Positions 1 through 5,793 of a stretch of DNA of 10,107 nucleotides are shown here, piece by piece. The DNA is taken from NCBI GenBank assembly GCA_025934615.1, contig JAICXS010000038.1, positions 1-10,107 of the forward strand. The letters run 5' to 3'. This DNA is from Nitrospiraceae bacterium. Lineage in GTDB: Bacteria; Nitrospirota; Nitrospiria; Nitrospirales; Nitrospiraceae. Position numbers and translations under genes: made by a program. Below the pieces are notes generated by a model. It saw only the letters and a program-made list of their open reading frames with translations. It made no database searches and was not told the DNA's origin. Positions within the stretch are counted from its first letter, which is position 1. Every line of letters begins with the position of its first letter.

Positions 1-611
1 ACGTGGAGACGACCTTCGGCATAGAGTTGAACCGCCCGCGGATAGAGTTTGTGTTCTTCGACGAGAATCCGCGCCGCCAATGTCTCCGGCGAATCCCGTT
101 CCAGGACCGGAACGGCGGCTTGGAGAATGATAGGACCTTCATCCACGCCTTCGGTCACGAAATGCACGGTGCACCCCGCCACTTTCACCCCCCACTCCAA
201 CGCTTGCTTCTGCCCGTCAAGCCCAGGAAACGACGGCAGCAACGACGGATGAATATTCATCATTCGGTTCCGATACGTCTCGATCAGCACCGGCGTAACG
301 ATTTTCATGTATCCGGCAAGCAGCACCAGATCGACCTCATATTTTCTCAGGATGTCGAGGACGCCACGATCATACGCTTCCCGCTTGTCGACCATTCCGG
401 CGTACAGTTTCGGATCGAGAAAGACATCGGTCACGCCATGGGCTTGTGCTCGTTCGAGTGCCTGAGCGTCTTTTTTATTGCTGATGACGACCGCGATGCA
501 GGCCTGTACCGTGCCGGACTCGATCGCATCGATGAGCGCTTGGAGATTCGAACCGCGTCCCGATGCGAGGACGCCGAGCCGCACTTTACCGGTTGAGATC
601 CGTTCCGACAT
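1..611 (-). CDS. purN: Phosphoribosylglycinamide formyltransferase PurN (C-terminus cut by window edge)
   Basis: This cytosolic enzyme transfers a formyl group from 10-formyltetrahydrofolate to GAR, giving FGAR, in de novo purine synthesis. Reading the minus strand from ATG 611 gives 203 residues before the window ends; the family is usually about 190-220, so only a short tail is missing. The N-terminal GRGSNLQAL (18-26) is the phosphate-binding loop. NIHPSLLPSFPGL (119-131) carries the catalytic Asn119 and His121, and HFVTEGVDEGPII (150-162) the catalytic Asp157 (family knowledge). The start overlaps the end of purM by 26 bases, so translation is probably coupled. The nearest Shine-Dalgarno-like AGGAGAG (632-638) is 20 bases from this ATG. 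An in-frame GTG (632) and TTG (617) lie between, so the exact start is uncertain. The identity is secure. Confidence 0.95.
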   Translation of the reverse strand, partial: MSERISTGKVRLGVLASGRGSNLQALIDAIESGTVQACIAVVISNKKDAQALERAQAHGVTDVFLDPKLYAGMVDKREAYDRGVLDILRKYEVDLVLLAGYMKIVTPVLIETYRNRMMNIHPSLLPSFPGLDGQKQALEWGVKVAGCTVHFVTEGVDEGPIILQAAVPVLERDSPETLAARILVEEHKLYPRAVQLYAEGRLH

Positions 612-1638
612 ATTCAACGGGTGGATGCCCACTCTCCTTAGCCGCCATCTCGCCGATTATGTACGCCTTATCGCCTAGCCTTGCCAATGCGGCAATGACC
701 GTATCGGCGACCTGCGGCGCCACGACGATAACGAGTCCGATACCCATGTTAAAGACACGATACATCTCATTCAGATCGATGCGGCCCATCTTGGCCAGCA
801 CCGTAAAAATCGGTGGAACGGTCCAGGTTCGTCGATCGATCCGAGCACGAGACTGAGCGGGAAAAATTCGGGGAAGATTCTCTGTCAATCCGCCGCCGGT
901 AATATGGGCGATCCCTTTAATTGGCCAGTCGCTAGTCAGCATCATAATCTGCTTGGCGTAGATGCGCGTCGGTGTCAGCAACACATCTCCCAGCGGCCGA
1001 TCCAAATCCGGAAGCCGACTCTCCACCGTCAGCTTGCCATCATCGAGCAGCACGCGCCGCGCCAAGGAATAGCCGTTGCTGTGCAATCCGGTCGATGCCA
1101 CGCCAATCAATACATCGCCGGGCACAATGGTCCGACCGTCGATGATCTTTGGCCGATCGACCACACCCACGGCAAATCCGGCAAGATCGTATTCGCCGGC
1201 AGGATAAAATGACGGCATTTCCGCCGTCTCTCCGCCAATCAATGCACACCCTGCTTGCCGGCATCCTTCGGCAATGCCTTTCACAATAGCTTCAGCTTTC
1301 GGCACGGCCAATTTTCCGGTTGCTAAATAATCCAAAAAGAAGAGCGGCTCCGCGCCGCTGACCGCCACATCGTTCACGCACATCGCCACCAGGTCGATGC
1401 CGACCGTCTCGTGCCGGTCCATTAAGAAGGCGATTTTTAACTTTGTCCCGACCCCATCGGTTCCCGAGACCAAGACGGGATCGGTATAGCGCGAGGCCTG
1501 CAGCCGAAACAATCCACCGAATCCACCCAGGTCGGTTAATACCTCGGGACGGAAGGTCGAGCGGACCAATGGCTTGATCCGGTCCACGAATTCATCGCCG
1601 GCATCGATATCCACACCGGCCTGTTTATAGGTAGTCAT
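586..1638 (-). CDS. purM: Phosphoribosylformylglycinamidine cyclo-ligase (AIR synthetase) PurM
   Basis: This enzyme closes FGAM to aminoimidazole ribotide using ATP, two steps after PurN in the same pathway. The 350 residues match the family length (about 345). Characteristic blocks run in order: SGTDGVGTKL (58-67), DLVAMCVNDV (82-91), GGETAEMPSFY (135-145), ASTGLHSNGYSLAR (181-194), HITGGGLTENLPR (245-257) and FNMGIG (296-301). These are the ATP/phosphate-binding and dimer-interface segments of the PurM/PurL superfamily. The stop lies inside the purN start region (26-base overlap), so the two are a translational unit. No Shine-Dalgarno is visible before ATG 1638, and a candidate -10 box ends only 9 bases upstream, so the message may be leaderless. 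The amine oxidase gene ends 58 bases upstream on the same strand. Confidence 0.97.
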   Translation of the reverse strand: MTTYKQAGVDIDAGDEFVDRIKPLVRSTFRPEVLTDLGGFGGLFRLQASRYTDPVLVSGTDGVGTKLKIAFLMDRHETVGIDLVAMCVNDVAVSGAEPLFFLDYLATGKLAVPKAEAIVKGIAEGCRQAGCALIGGETAEMPSFYPAGEYDLAGFAVGVVDRPKIIDGRTIVPGDVLIGVASTGLHSNGYSLARRVLLDDGKLTVESRLPDLDRPLGDVLLTPTRIYAKQIMMLTSDWPIKGIAHITGGGLTENLPRIFPAQSRARIDRRTWTVPPIFTVLAKMGRIDLNEMYRVFNMGIGLVIVVAPQVADTVIAALARLGDKAYIIGEMAAKESGHPPVEYVGTDLNR

Positions 1639-1647
1639 CGGGGCGGC

Positions 1648-1677
1648 ATCTTACCGGAGCGCCTATAGGGAGGTCAA
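1648..1677 (-). promoter_or_regulatory. Candidate sigma70-type promoter for purM-purN, possibly leaderless
   Basis: On the minus strand a TTGACC -35-like box (1672-1677) is followed after 18 bases by a TAAGAT -10-like box (1648-1653). The usual transcription start would fall within a few bases of the purM ATG (1638), which would explain the missing Shine-Dalgarno. Each box is only a partial match (5/6 and 4/6), so this remains a guess. Confidence 0.3.
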
Positions 1678-1696
1678 CGCGACAATCAACACACAC

Positions 1697-3055
1697 TCAG
1701 CGAACCCTTGACCGACGCGCCAATACGCCGACTTCTTGTGCGGCGCGTACCCCGCTTTCCACCGCGCCGTTCATATAGCCTTGCCATTGTCCACTTGTAT
1801 GCTCGCCGGCAAACAGAATTCGCCCATGCGGCTTGGACAGCCAGAGACGCCACGCTGGATCGTAGGAAGGATCGAAATACGCATAACCCCCTTGCACCCA
1901 GGGATCATCCTCCCATGTGATCACGCGAGAGGCCAGAACCGGTCTATCGTCCGCGCCAAGCCTGTCGAGCTGTTGCGTCAGCGATTGGACGCCGCCATTG
2001 GCGATGAGTTGCTGCGTCTCCACACTCGCCGATCCGCCGGCAAGCAAGGAGAGGAGACCGTGCGGCCCAGGCTGTTCTTCATTCCCCTCCCACACCGCGC
2101 CAATCGGAAGATTCGTCCCGAAGGCCTTCAGCGTTGAGTGTTGACTCCAAAATCGACATTCAAATTGAAGGATCGTTCTCGTGGCCCGCCCATATTTCAA
2201 CCGCCGAATGGCTTCTCGCTGCTCCGGCGGCAAGGGCGGATCGCAGACAATGCTGCGCAGCATCGTCGCCGGAACCGCGCATACGAGGTAATCGGCGCTC
2301 AGCTCGCTCTCCGTGCCGTCCATCGTGCGAAGGCGAACGCACACTTTTTCGTCTGTCTGGAAGATCGCCACAACTTGAGTCTTGACATGCACGTGGTCTC
2401 CAAGCATTCCGGCCAGACCCGATGCCAGCCGATCGTTCCCGCCCTTGATCCGATACATCCGCCCGCGGCCAGGCATATCCGCAGCCAATTGATCGACGAG
2501 CACGAGCAAGGAGAGATCGCTCGCATCGGCGAGAAAAAATCCTCTGAGTCCTCTAACCAGCGCGCGCATCTCTGCGTCGGCGTTTATCTCATCGAGCCAT
2601 TCGGCCACTGAGACGCGGGCTAGATCTTGCGCGATGAGACGATCCCATCTTCGGTCAATCAGGCGATAGTCACGAATCCACGGCTCGAGCCGCTCGCGCA
2701 AGGTTCGCCATCCACCGCCTCCAGGCTCATGGCGAACGTTTAGCCGACCGTCCTGGCCTCGCGTCACGAAACCGAATCCTCCTGCGAGAATTGGAATCAG
2801 TTCGAGGCCCAGCTTGGCCGCCAGCCGCTGCATCTCCTCCTGTCCCTCGTCAATAAGGTCGGCGCCCGCTTCTACATGTTGTTCGTTGTACCAGCCGTCG
2901 CGAAGAGTCCACACGCGCCCGCCGATGCGGTCACGCGCTTCTACGACGATGACGTGCGCACCGGCTTCCATGAGGTCGACGGCCGCGGTCAGACCAGCGA
3001 GACCCGCGCCGGCGACAATGACCGATCGTCCGTGAAGCAGGCCTTCATGCAACAT
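1697..3055 (-). CDS. FAD-dependent amine oxidase / flavin monoamine oxidase family protein
   Basis: This is a 452-residue flavoprotein oxidase or dehydrogenase of the monoamine oxidase superfamily. At the N-terminus GAGLAG (16-21) is the Rossmann GxGxxG motif; Glu39 ends the second strand and would bind the FAD ribose; RIGGRVWT (43-50) is the conserved GG-R loop. GADLID (64-69) and GGNDRLASGL (205-214) follow as in the family. The C-terminal WEDDPWVQGGYAYFDP (381-396) and LFAGEHTSGQWQGYMNGAVESG (414-435, key residues GEHT and GAVESG) complete the FAD site. No signal peptide or membrane segment is seen, so it is probably cytosolic. The substrate cannot be told: monoamines, polyamines, amino acids and carotenoid-like substrates all occur in the superfamily. 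It begins with ATG 3055, preceded by no clear Shine-Dalgarno, and lies just upstream of purM on the same strand without an obvious functional link. Confidence 0.88.
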   Translation of the reverse strand: MLHEGLLHGRSVIVAGAGLAGLTAAVDLMEAGAHVIVVEARDRIGGRVWTLRDGWYNEQHVEAGADLIDEGQEEMQRLAAKLGLELIPILAGGFGFVTRGQDGRLNVRHEPGGGGWRTLRERLEPWIRDYRLIDRRWDRLIAQDLARVSVAEWLDEINADAEMRALVRGLRGFFLADASDLSLLVLVDQLAADMPGRGRMYRIKGGNDRLASGLAGMLGDHVHVKTQVVAIFQTDEKVCVRLRTMDGTESELSADYLVCAVPATMLRSIVCDPPLPPEQREAIRRLKYGRATRTILQFECRFWSQHSTLKAFGTNLPIGAVWEGNEEQPGPHGLLSLLAGGSASVETQQLIANGGVQSLTQQLDRLGADDRPVLASRVITWEDDPWVQGGYAYFDPSYDPAWRLWLSKPHGRILFAGEHTSGQWQGYMNGAVESGVRAAQEVGVLARRSRVR

Positions 3056-3303
3056 GCTGTAGTTTACTCAGCAAGCGCTCGATTCGCTAGACGACTCCAT
3101 GGCAAGGCACCGACCGTACAGGGTGAAGGGCCAGTCCATGTAACACTGATCGTGGTGTCCCGTCAGGCAATGGAATCGCCGCCATAAATACTGGTATTGT
3201 CGGCCTCGTAAATCGGCCTACAAAAGAATCATCTTGCCTTAGCTTGTTGCTCAGTGCCCCAACTCGTATCCTAAGAATGGCAGGACTTTTCTGGATACGA
3301 GCG
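3056..3303. promoter_or_regulatory. Divergent intergenic region between amine oxidase and histidine kinase
   Basis: About 250 bases separate the two divergent genes and must hold both promoters. Visible elements are a 12-base near-palindrome with AATAC/GTATT arms (3187-3198), a TCGGCCT direct repeat spaced 13 bases apart (3200-3206 and 3213-3219), and the 9-bp inverted repeat listed separately. A weak -35/-10 pair for the kinase (TTGTTG 3244-3249, TATCCT 3267-3272, spacer 17) overlaps that inverted repeat. No convincing small gene is seen here. Confidence 0.4.
3263..3301 (+). repeat. Perfect 9-bp inverted repeat abutting the kinase start codon
   Basis: The arms CTCGTATCC (3263-3271) and GGATACGAG (3293-3301) are exact reverse complements separated by 21 bases. 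The right arm ends two bases before ATG 3304, and the loop contains the alternative in-frame ATG 3277. As DNA it could be an operator. As RNA it would form a hairpin covering the place where a ribosome binding site should be. There is no T-run after it, so it is not an intrinsic terminator. Confidence 0.6.
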
Positions 3304-4470
3304 ATGGCTGACTCCTCCGATATTCCGACTATTCTCATTGTCGATGATGACGTCAAAAACCTTCAGGCGCTGGAGCATATGCTCGAACGGCCGGATCGAA
3401 CAGTCATGAAGGCAACTTCAGGCGATGAAGCGCTCCGGTGCTTGCTGTCGCATGATATGGCTGTGATGCTGCTAGATATCCGAATGGCGGAGATGGATGG
3501 CTACGAGACAGCCGCCCTGATTCGAAAACGCGAAAAGACACAGGCATTGCCGATCATTTTTCTGACTGCCTTCAATAAAGACGATGCTGACGTCTTGAAG
3601 GGCTATTCCTTCGGAGCGGTGGACTATATCTTCAAGCCGATTGTGCCAGATATCGTCTGCGCCAAGGTCGATATTTTCGTGGAGCTGTACAAACGGACGA
3701 GGGCGCTCATTCGAAAAAATGAAGACCTGGAGCGCGCGGAGCAGACGCTCTTGCACATGAATCAACAACTGGCCGAACTCAATCGTCTTAAATCCTCTTT
3801 TGTGTCCGTTGCATCGCATGAAATCCGCACTCCCGTGACGGGCATTAAAGGATATGTGGAAAATATGCTGTCGGGGTTAACCGGCCCGCTCACTGAAAAG
3901 CAACAGCATTATCTCGGACGTGTCGCGTCCAACGTGGATCGGCTCATGAGGATCATCGATGAACTACTCGATATTGCGCGAATCGAAGCCGGTCAAATTC
4001 AATTGCAACTCGATAAGGTAAACGTCAGTCAGTTGATTGCCGACGTGGCCGAATCGCTTCAACCTCTGGCTATGCAGAAGCAGATACGTTTCCAGCAAGA
4101 CACGAGTCAAGTCTCGGACCTGTATGTGAAGGCCGATGAAGGCAAACTGCATCAAGTCCTGACGAACCTGGTGCATAATGCGCTGAAGTTCACACCGTTA
4201 GGAGGGAGAGTCGACGTGGAGACGGTGCCCAAGGAGCCTGGGATCGTTCAAATCACCGTGCGTGACACTGGCCCCGGCATTCCTGCTTCCGACCTGCCCC
4301 GGATTTTCGACCGGTTCTATAGCGGCCCCTCTGTCCCGCCGGATGCTCGTGGGGCAGGATTAGGCCTTGCGATTAGTAAAAGTTTGATTACTTTGCATGG
4401 AGGACATCTATCAGTCTCCAGTACCCCTGGACAAGGCAGTCAGTTCTTTGTCGATTTACCGATACTCTAA
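3304..4470 (+). CDS. Hybrid sensor protein: N-terminal receiver domain plus histidine kinase
   Basis: This 388-residue protein has an N-terminal receiver domain (about 8-125) with acidic pocket Asp14-16, phosphoacceptor Asp58, Thr88 and Lys111. A predicted coiled-coil linker (about 125-163) follows, then a HisKA domain with SHEIRTP and phospho-His172, and a HATPase_c domain. In the last, NLVHNALKF is the N box, DTGPGIP the G1 box, FDRFY the F box and GAGLGLAIS the G2 box. No signal peptide, membrane helix, PAS or GAF domain is present, so it is cytosolic and probably senses through phosphorylation of its own receiver, acting inside a phosphorelay. ATG 3304 was chosen because the receiver fold begins right after it; in-frame ATG 3277 and TTG 3244 would add 9 or 20 residues. 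No good Shine-Dalgarno supports any of the three. It converges with the receiver gene at 4580-5068. Confidence 0.93.
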   Translation: MADSSDIPTILIVDDDVKNLQALEHMLERPDRTVMKATSGDEALRCLLSHDMAVMLLDIRMAEMDGYETAALIRKREKTQALPIIFLTAFNKDDADVLKGYSFGAVDYIFKPIVPDIVCAKVDIFVELYKRTRALIRKNEDLERAEQTLLHMNQQLAELNRLKSSFVSVASHEIRTPVTGIKGYVENMLSGLTGPLTEKQQHYLGRVASNVDRLMRIIDELLDIARIEAGQIQLQLDKVNVSQLIADVAESLQPLAMQKQIRFQQDTSQVSDLYVKADEGKLHQVLTNLVHNALKFTPLGGRVDVETVPKEPGIVQITVRDTGPGIPASDLPRIFDRFYSGPSVPPDARGAGLGLAISKSLITLHGGHLSVSSTPGQGSQFFVDLPIL

Positions 4471-4579
4471 ACGCCATGGCATCACTACGACTTGCCTCTA
4501 AGAAGTTGCCGATGCCCTGCTATCTTTGCCGGTTCTTTGGCAGGCACGAAAGGAGTCGCTTAGCAACCATGCGAAAACT
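4471..4579. other. Convergent gap between kinase and receiver genes
   Basis: About 110 bases separate two convergent stop codons. I looked for a bidirectional terminator and found only a 4-bp TGCC/GGCA stem and an isolated GCCATGGC palindrome (4473-4480), with no T-run. Termination here is not explained by visible sequence. Confidence 0.4.
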
Positions 4580-5068
4580 CTAATCGACCCACATATCGTT
4601 GCCGACGTCTGCCGGTTCGCCTTCCTGACCGGCAAGGCCGGGCAGAAGCGCTTCGACGGTCCGTCGTAAGGCCGAGGGATCAAATGGTTTCTGAAGAAAC
4701 GCGGTATGACCTGGATCATGGCCTTGGGCAATCAATTCATCTTTCGTATAGGCGGAGATAATCAGCGGCAGAGCGTGAGGAAAGAGCCGTTGAAGCGACG
4801 GGAGGACTTCAATCCCATTGGCAGCTTTTTCAACCTCTTGACCTGGAAGTCGAAAGGCGGGGGGCCGCAAGAGGACATCGACAATTAATAACACGACCTG
4901 CCTGCGCTGGGTGGTCGCCTCCTTCGCCGACGCGAGGCCGCTCGCCGTGAGTACGGTGAAGCCGGAGCGCTCAAGACTCCGGCTACACAGCAAGAGTATC
5001 TGTGGATCGTCATCGATCACCAGCACAGTCGGTTTTTGTGGCGTATTCATTGTCCCCATGCTGCCCAT
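4580..5068 (-). CDS. Stand-alone receiver-domain response regulator with enlarged beta3-alpha3 loop
   Basis: The 162-residue protein is essentially one receiver domain: TVLVIDDD with acidic pocket Asp19-21, phosphoacceptor Asp64 (LIVDVLL), switch Ser105 in IISAYTKDE, and Lys127 in LQKPFD. No DNA-binding or enzymatic output domain follows, only a short acidic tail, so it should act by protein contact or as a phosphate shuttle. The loop after Asp64 is unusual. In CheY-like proteins the conserved Gly of the NG/DG pair lies 8 residues after the Asp; here it is Gly85, 21 residues on, an insert of about 13 residues containing RPPAFRLPGQ. Three in-frame ATGs (5068, 5059, 5050) compete for the start. 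The first has a weak GGA 3 bases ahead, the third a GGGGA just ahead. It lies 18 bases downstream of the membrane protein gene, so the two are probably cotranscribed. Confidence 0.88.
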   Translation of the reverse strand: MGSMGTMNTPQKPTVLVIDDDPQILLLCSRSLERSGFTVLTASGLASAKEATTQRRQVVLLIVDVLLRPPAFRLPGQEVEKAANGIEVLPSLQRLFPHALPLIISAYTKDELIAQGHDPGHTAFLQKPFDPSALRRTVEALLPGLAGQEGEPADVGNDMWVD

Positions 5069-5086
5069 TATTCCAAAAACCGAGGC

Positions 5087-5629
5087 CTATCGGTGTCCGG
5101 CTGTGCGAGAACCTGTTTCTCCCCGCAGCTTGCGGGCATCGGCATAGGCTTTGGTCAGATCGCGAAGGATTCGCCCATCACGATCCGTTGTCTGGTTGGT
5201 GCGGCGCAACGATTCCAAATAGATTTGTTCGCTCAGCAGCAACAGCCGCTCATCCTTGATTGGGAAACGGCGAAAGGATTCCGGCGCGCAAATCCAACTT
5301 TCCGCAACGCGCTTCATACACGCAGACAGAAATTCATGGTCGAACTGTGCCCATTCCAGCCGACGGGTCCGATCCTGAATACAGGTCTCCGCGGCTTCCT
5401 GAACCATGCCGGCGCGGGGCTGCGTCAAGCCGATCAGATTTTTCAGGGTGTCTTCATGGAGGGCGAGCGCAACGGGATTGGTGGCAGCAGCGCCGCGCCG
5501 AGCGGCCGTGGTGAGATTGACGTCTTGCTGGAGAGTCGGACGACGGAGCACGAGCCACACGCCTCCAAGCAGGGCGATGCCGCTGCCTACAGTCCCTATT
5601 GCGAGTAGGAGTTCGACGTCTATGGACAC
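5087..5629 (-). CDS. Single-pass membrane protein of unknown family
   Basis: I do not recognise this 180-residue protein. Residues about 7-28 form one strongly hydrophobic helix (LLLAIGTVGSGIALLGGVWLV) followed by Arg29-Arg30. With the acidic N-terminus this predicts N-terminus outside and about 150 residues in the cytoplasm. The soluble part is probably mostly helical, with Cys83, Cys104 and Cys114 and a basic C-terminus. Translation should start at GTG 5629, preceded by AAGAGAG; the ATG overlapping that site is out of frame and stops after three codons. It is the first gene of a two-gene unit with the receiver protein and has a good candidate promoter. It could be a membrane anchor or partner for the receiver, which is inference from position. 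A frame of similar length exists on the opposite strand but has no comparable support. Confidence 0.75.
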   Translation of the reverse strand: MSIDVELLLAIGTVGSGIALLGGVWLVLRRPTLQQDVNLTTAARRGAAATNPVALALHEDTLKNLIGLTQPRAGMVQEAAETCIQDRTRRLEWAQFDHEFLSACMKRVAESWICAPESFRRFPIKDERLLLLSEQIYLESLRRTNQTTDRDGRILRDLTKAYADARKLRGETGSRTAGHR

Positions 5630-5645
5630 ATCTCTCTTATCGGCC

Positions 5646-5674
5646 TTTATAAGGATTACTTAACAGACAGACAA
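5646..5674 (-). promoter_or_regulatory. Candidate sigma70 promoter for the membrane protein/receiver unit
   Basis: On the minus strand TTGTCT (5669-5674, 4/6) and TATAAA (5646-5651, 5/6) are separated by exactly 17 bases. Transcription would begin about 10 bases before GTG 5629, leaving room for the AAGAGAG just ahead of the start. It is the best promoter match I found in the window. Confidence 0.5.
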
Positions 5675-5739
5675 TAGTTTTGCAGGAACGACCCTCCTAT
5701 GTGTCTGCTTCCTTTAAGAGTGCGTTCACAAAGAATACC

Positions 5740-5769
5740 GTGACTTGGAATTTGGCTGAAGGATAAACT
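5740..5769 (+). promoter_or_regulatory. Weak candidate promoter for pgm
   Basis: GTGACT (5740-5745) and TAAACT (5764-5769) are 18 bases apart, about 25 bases before the pgm start codon. Both are 4/6 matches, so chance is possible. Confidence 0.25.
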
Positions 5770-5780
5770 ATTGCAGGACT

Positions 5781-5785
5781 GGAGG
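5781..5785 (+). promoter_or_regulatory. Ribosome binding site of pgm
   Basis: GGAGG lies 8 bases before ATG 5794, an ideal spacing, and fixes the start of the phosphoglucomutase gene. Confidence 0.8.
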
Positions 5786-5793
5786 CGAATCTT

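Noticed and set aside
3..596. 197-residue open frame on the plus strand
   Set aside because: It is the antisense shadow of purN, whose catalytic motifs are intact on the minus strand.
2138..2611. 157-residue plus-strand frame
   Set aside because: Antisense to the amine oxidase, no motif and no start signal.
3087..3356. 89-residue minus-strand frame across the divergent intergenic region
   Set aside because: It runs into the receiver domain of the kinase on the other strand and has no ribosome site or protein-like pattern.
4505..4545. Possible terminator in the convergent gap after the kinase
   Set aside because: Only a 4-bp TGCC/GGCA stem and no T-run; too weak to call.
5036..5608. 190-residue plus-strand frame opposite the membrane protein
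   Set aside because: It starts inside the receiver gene region, has no ribosome site or recognisable motif, and the opposing minus-strand frame has a membrane helix, promoter and operon context.
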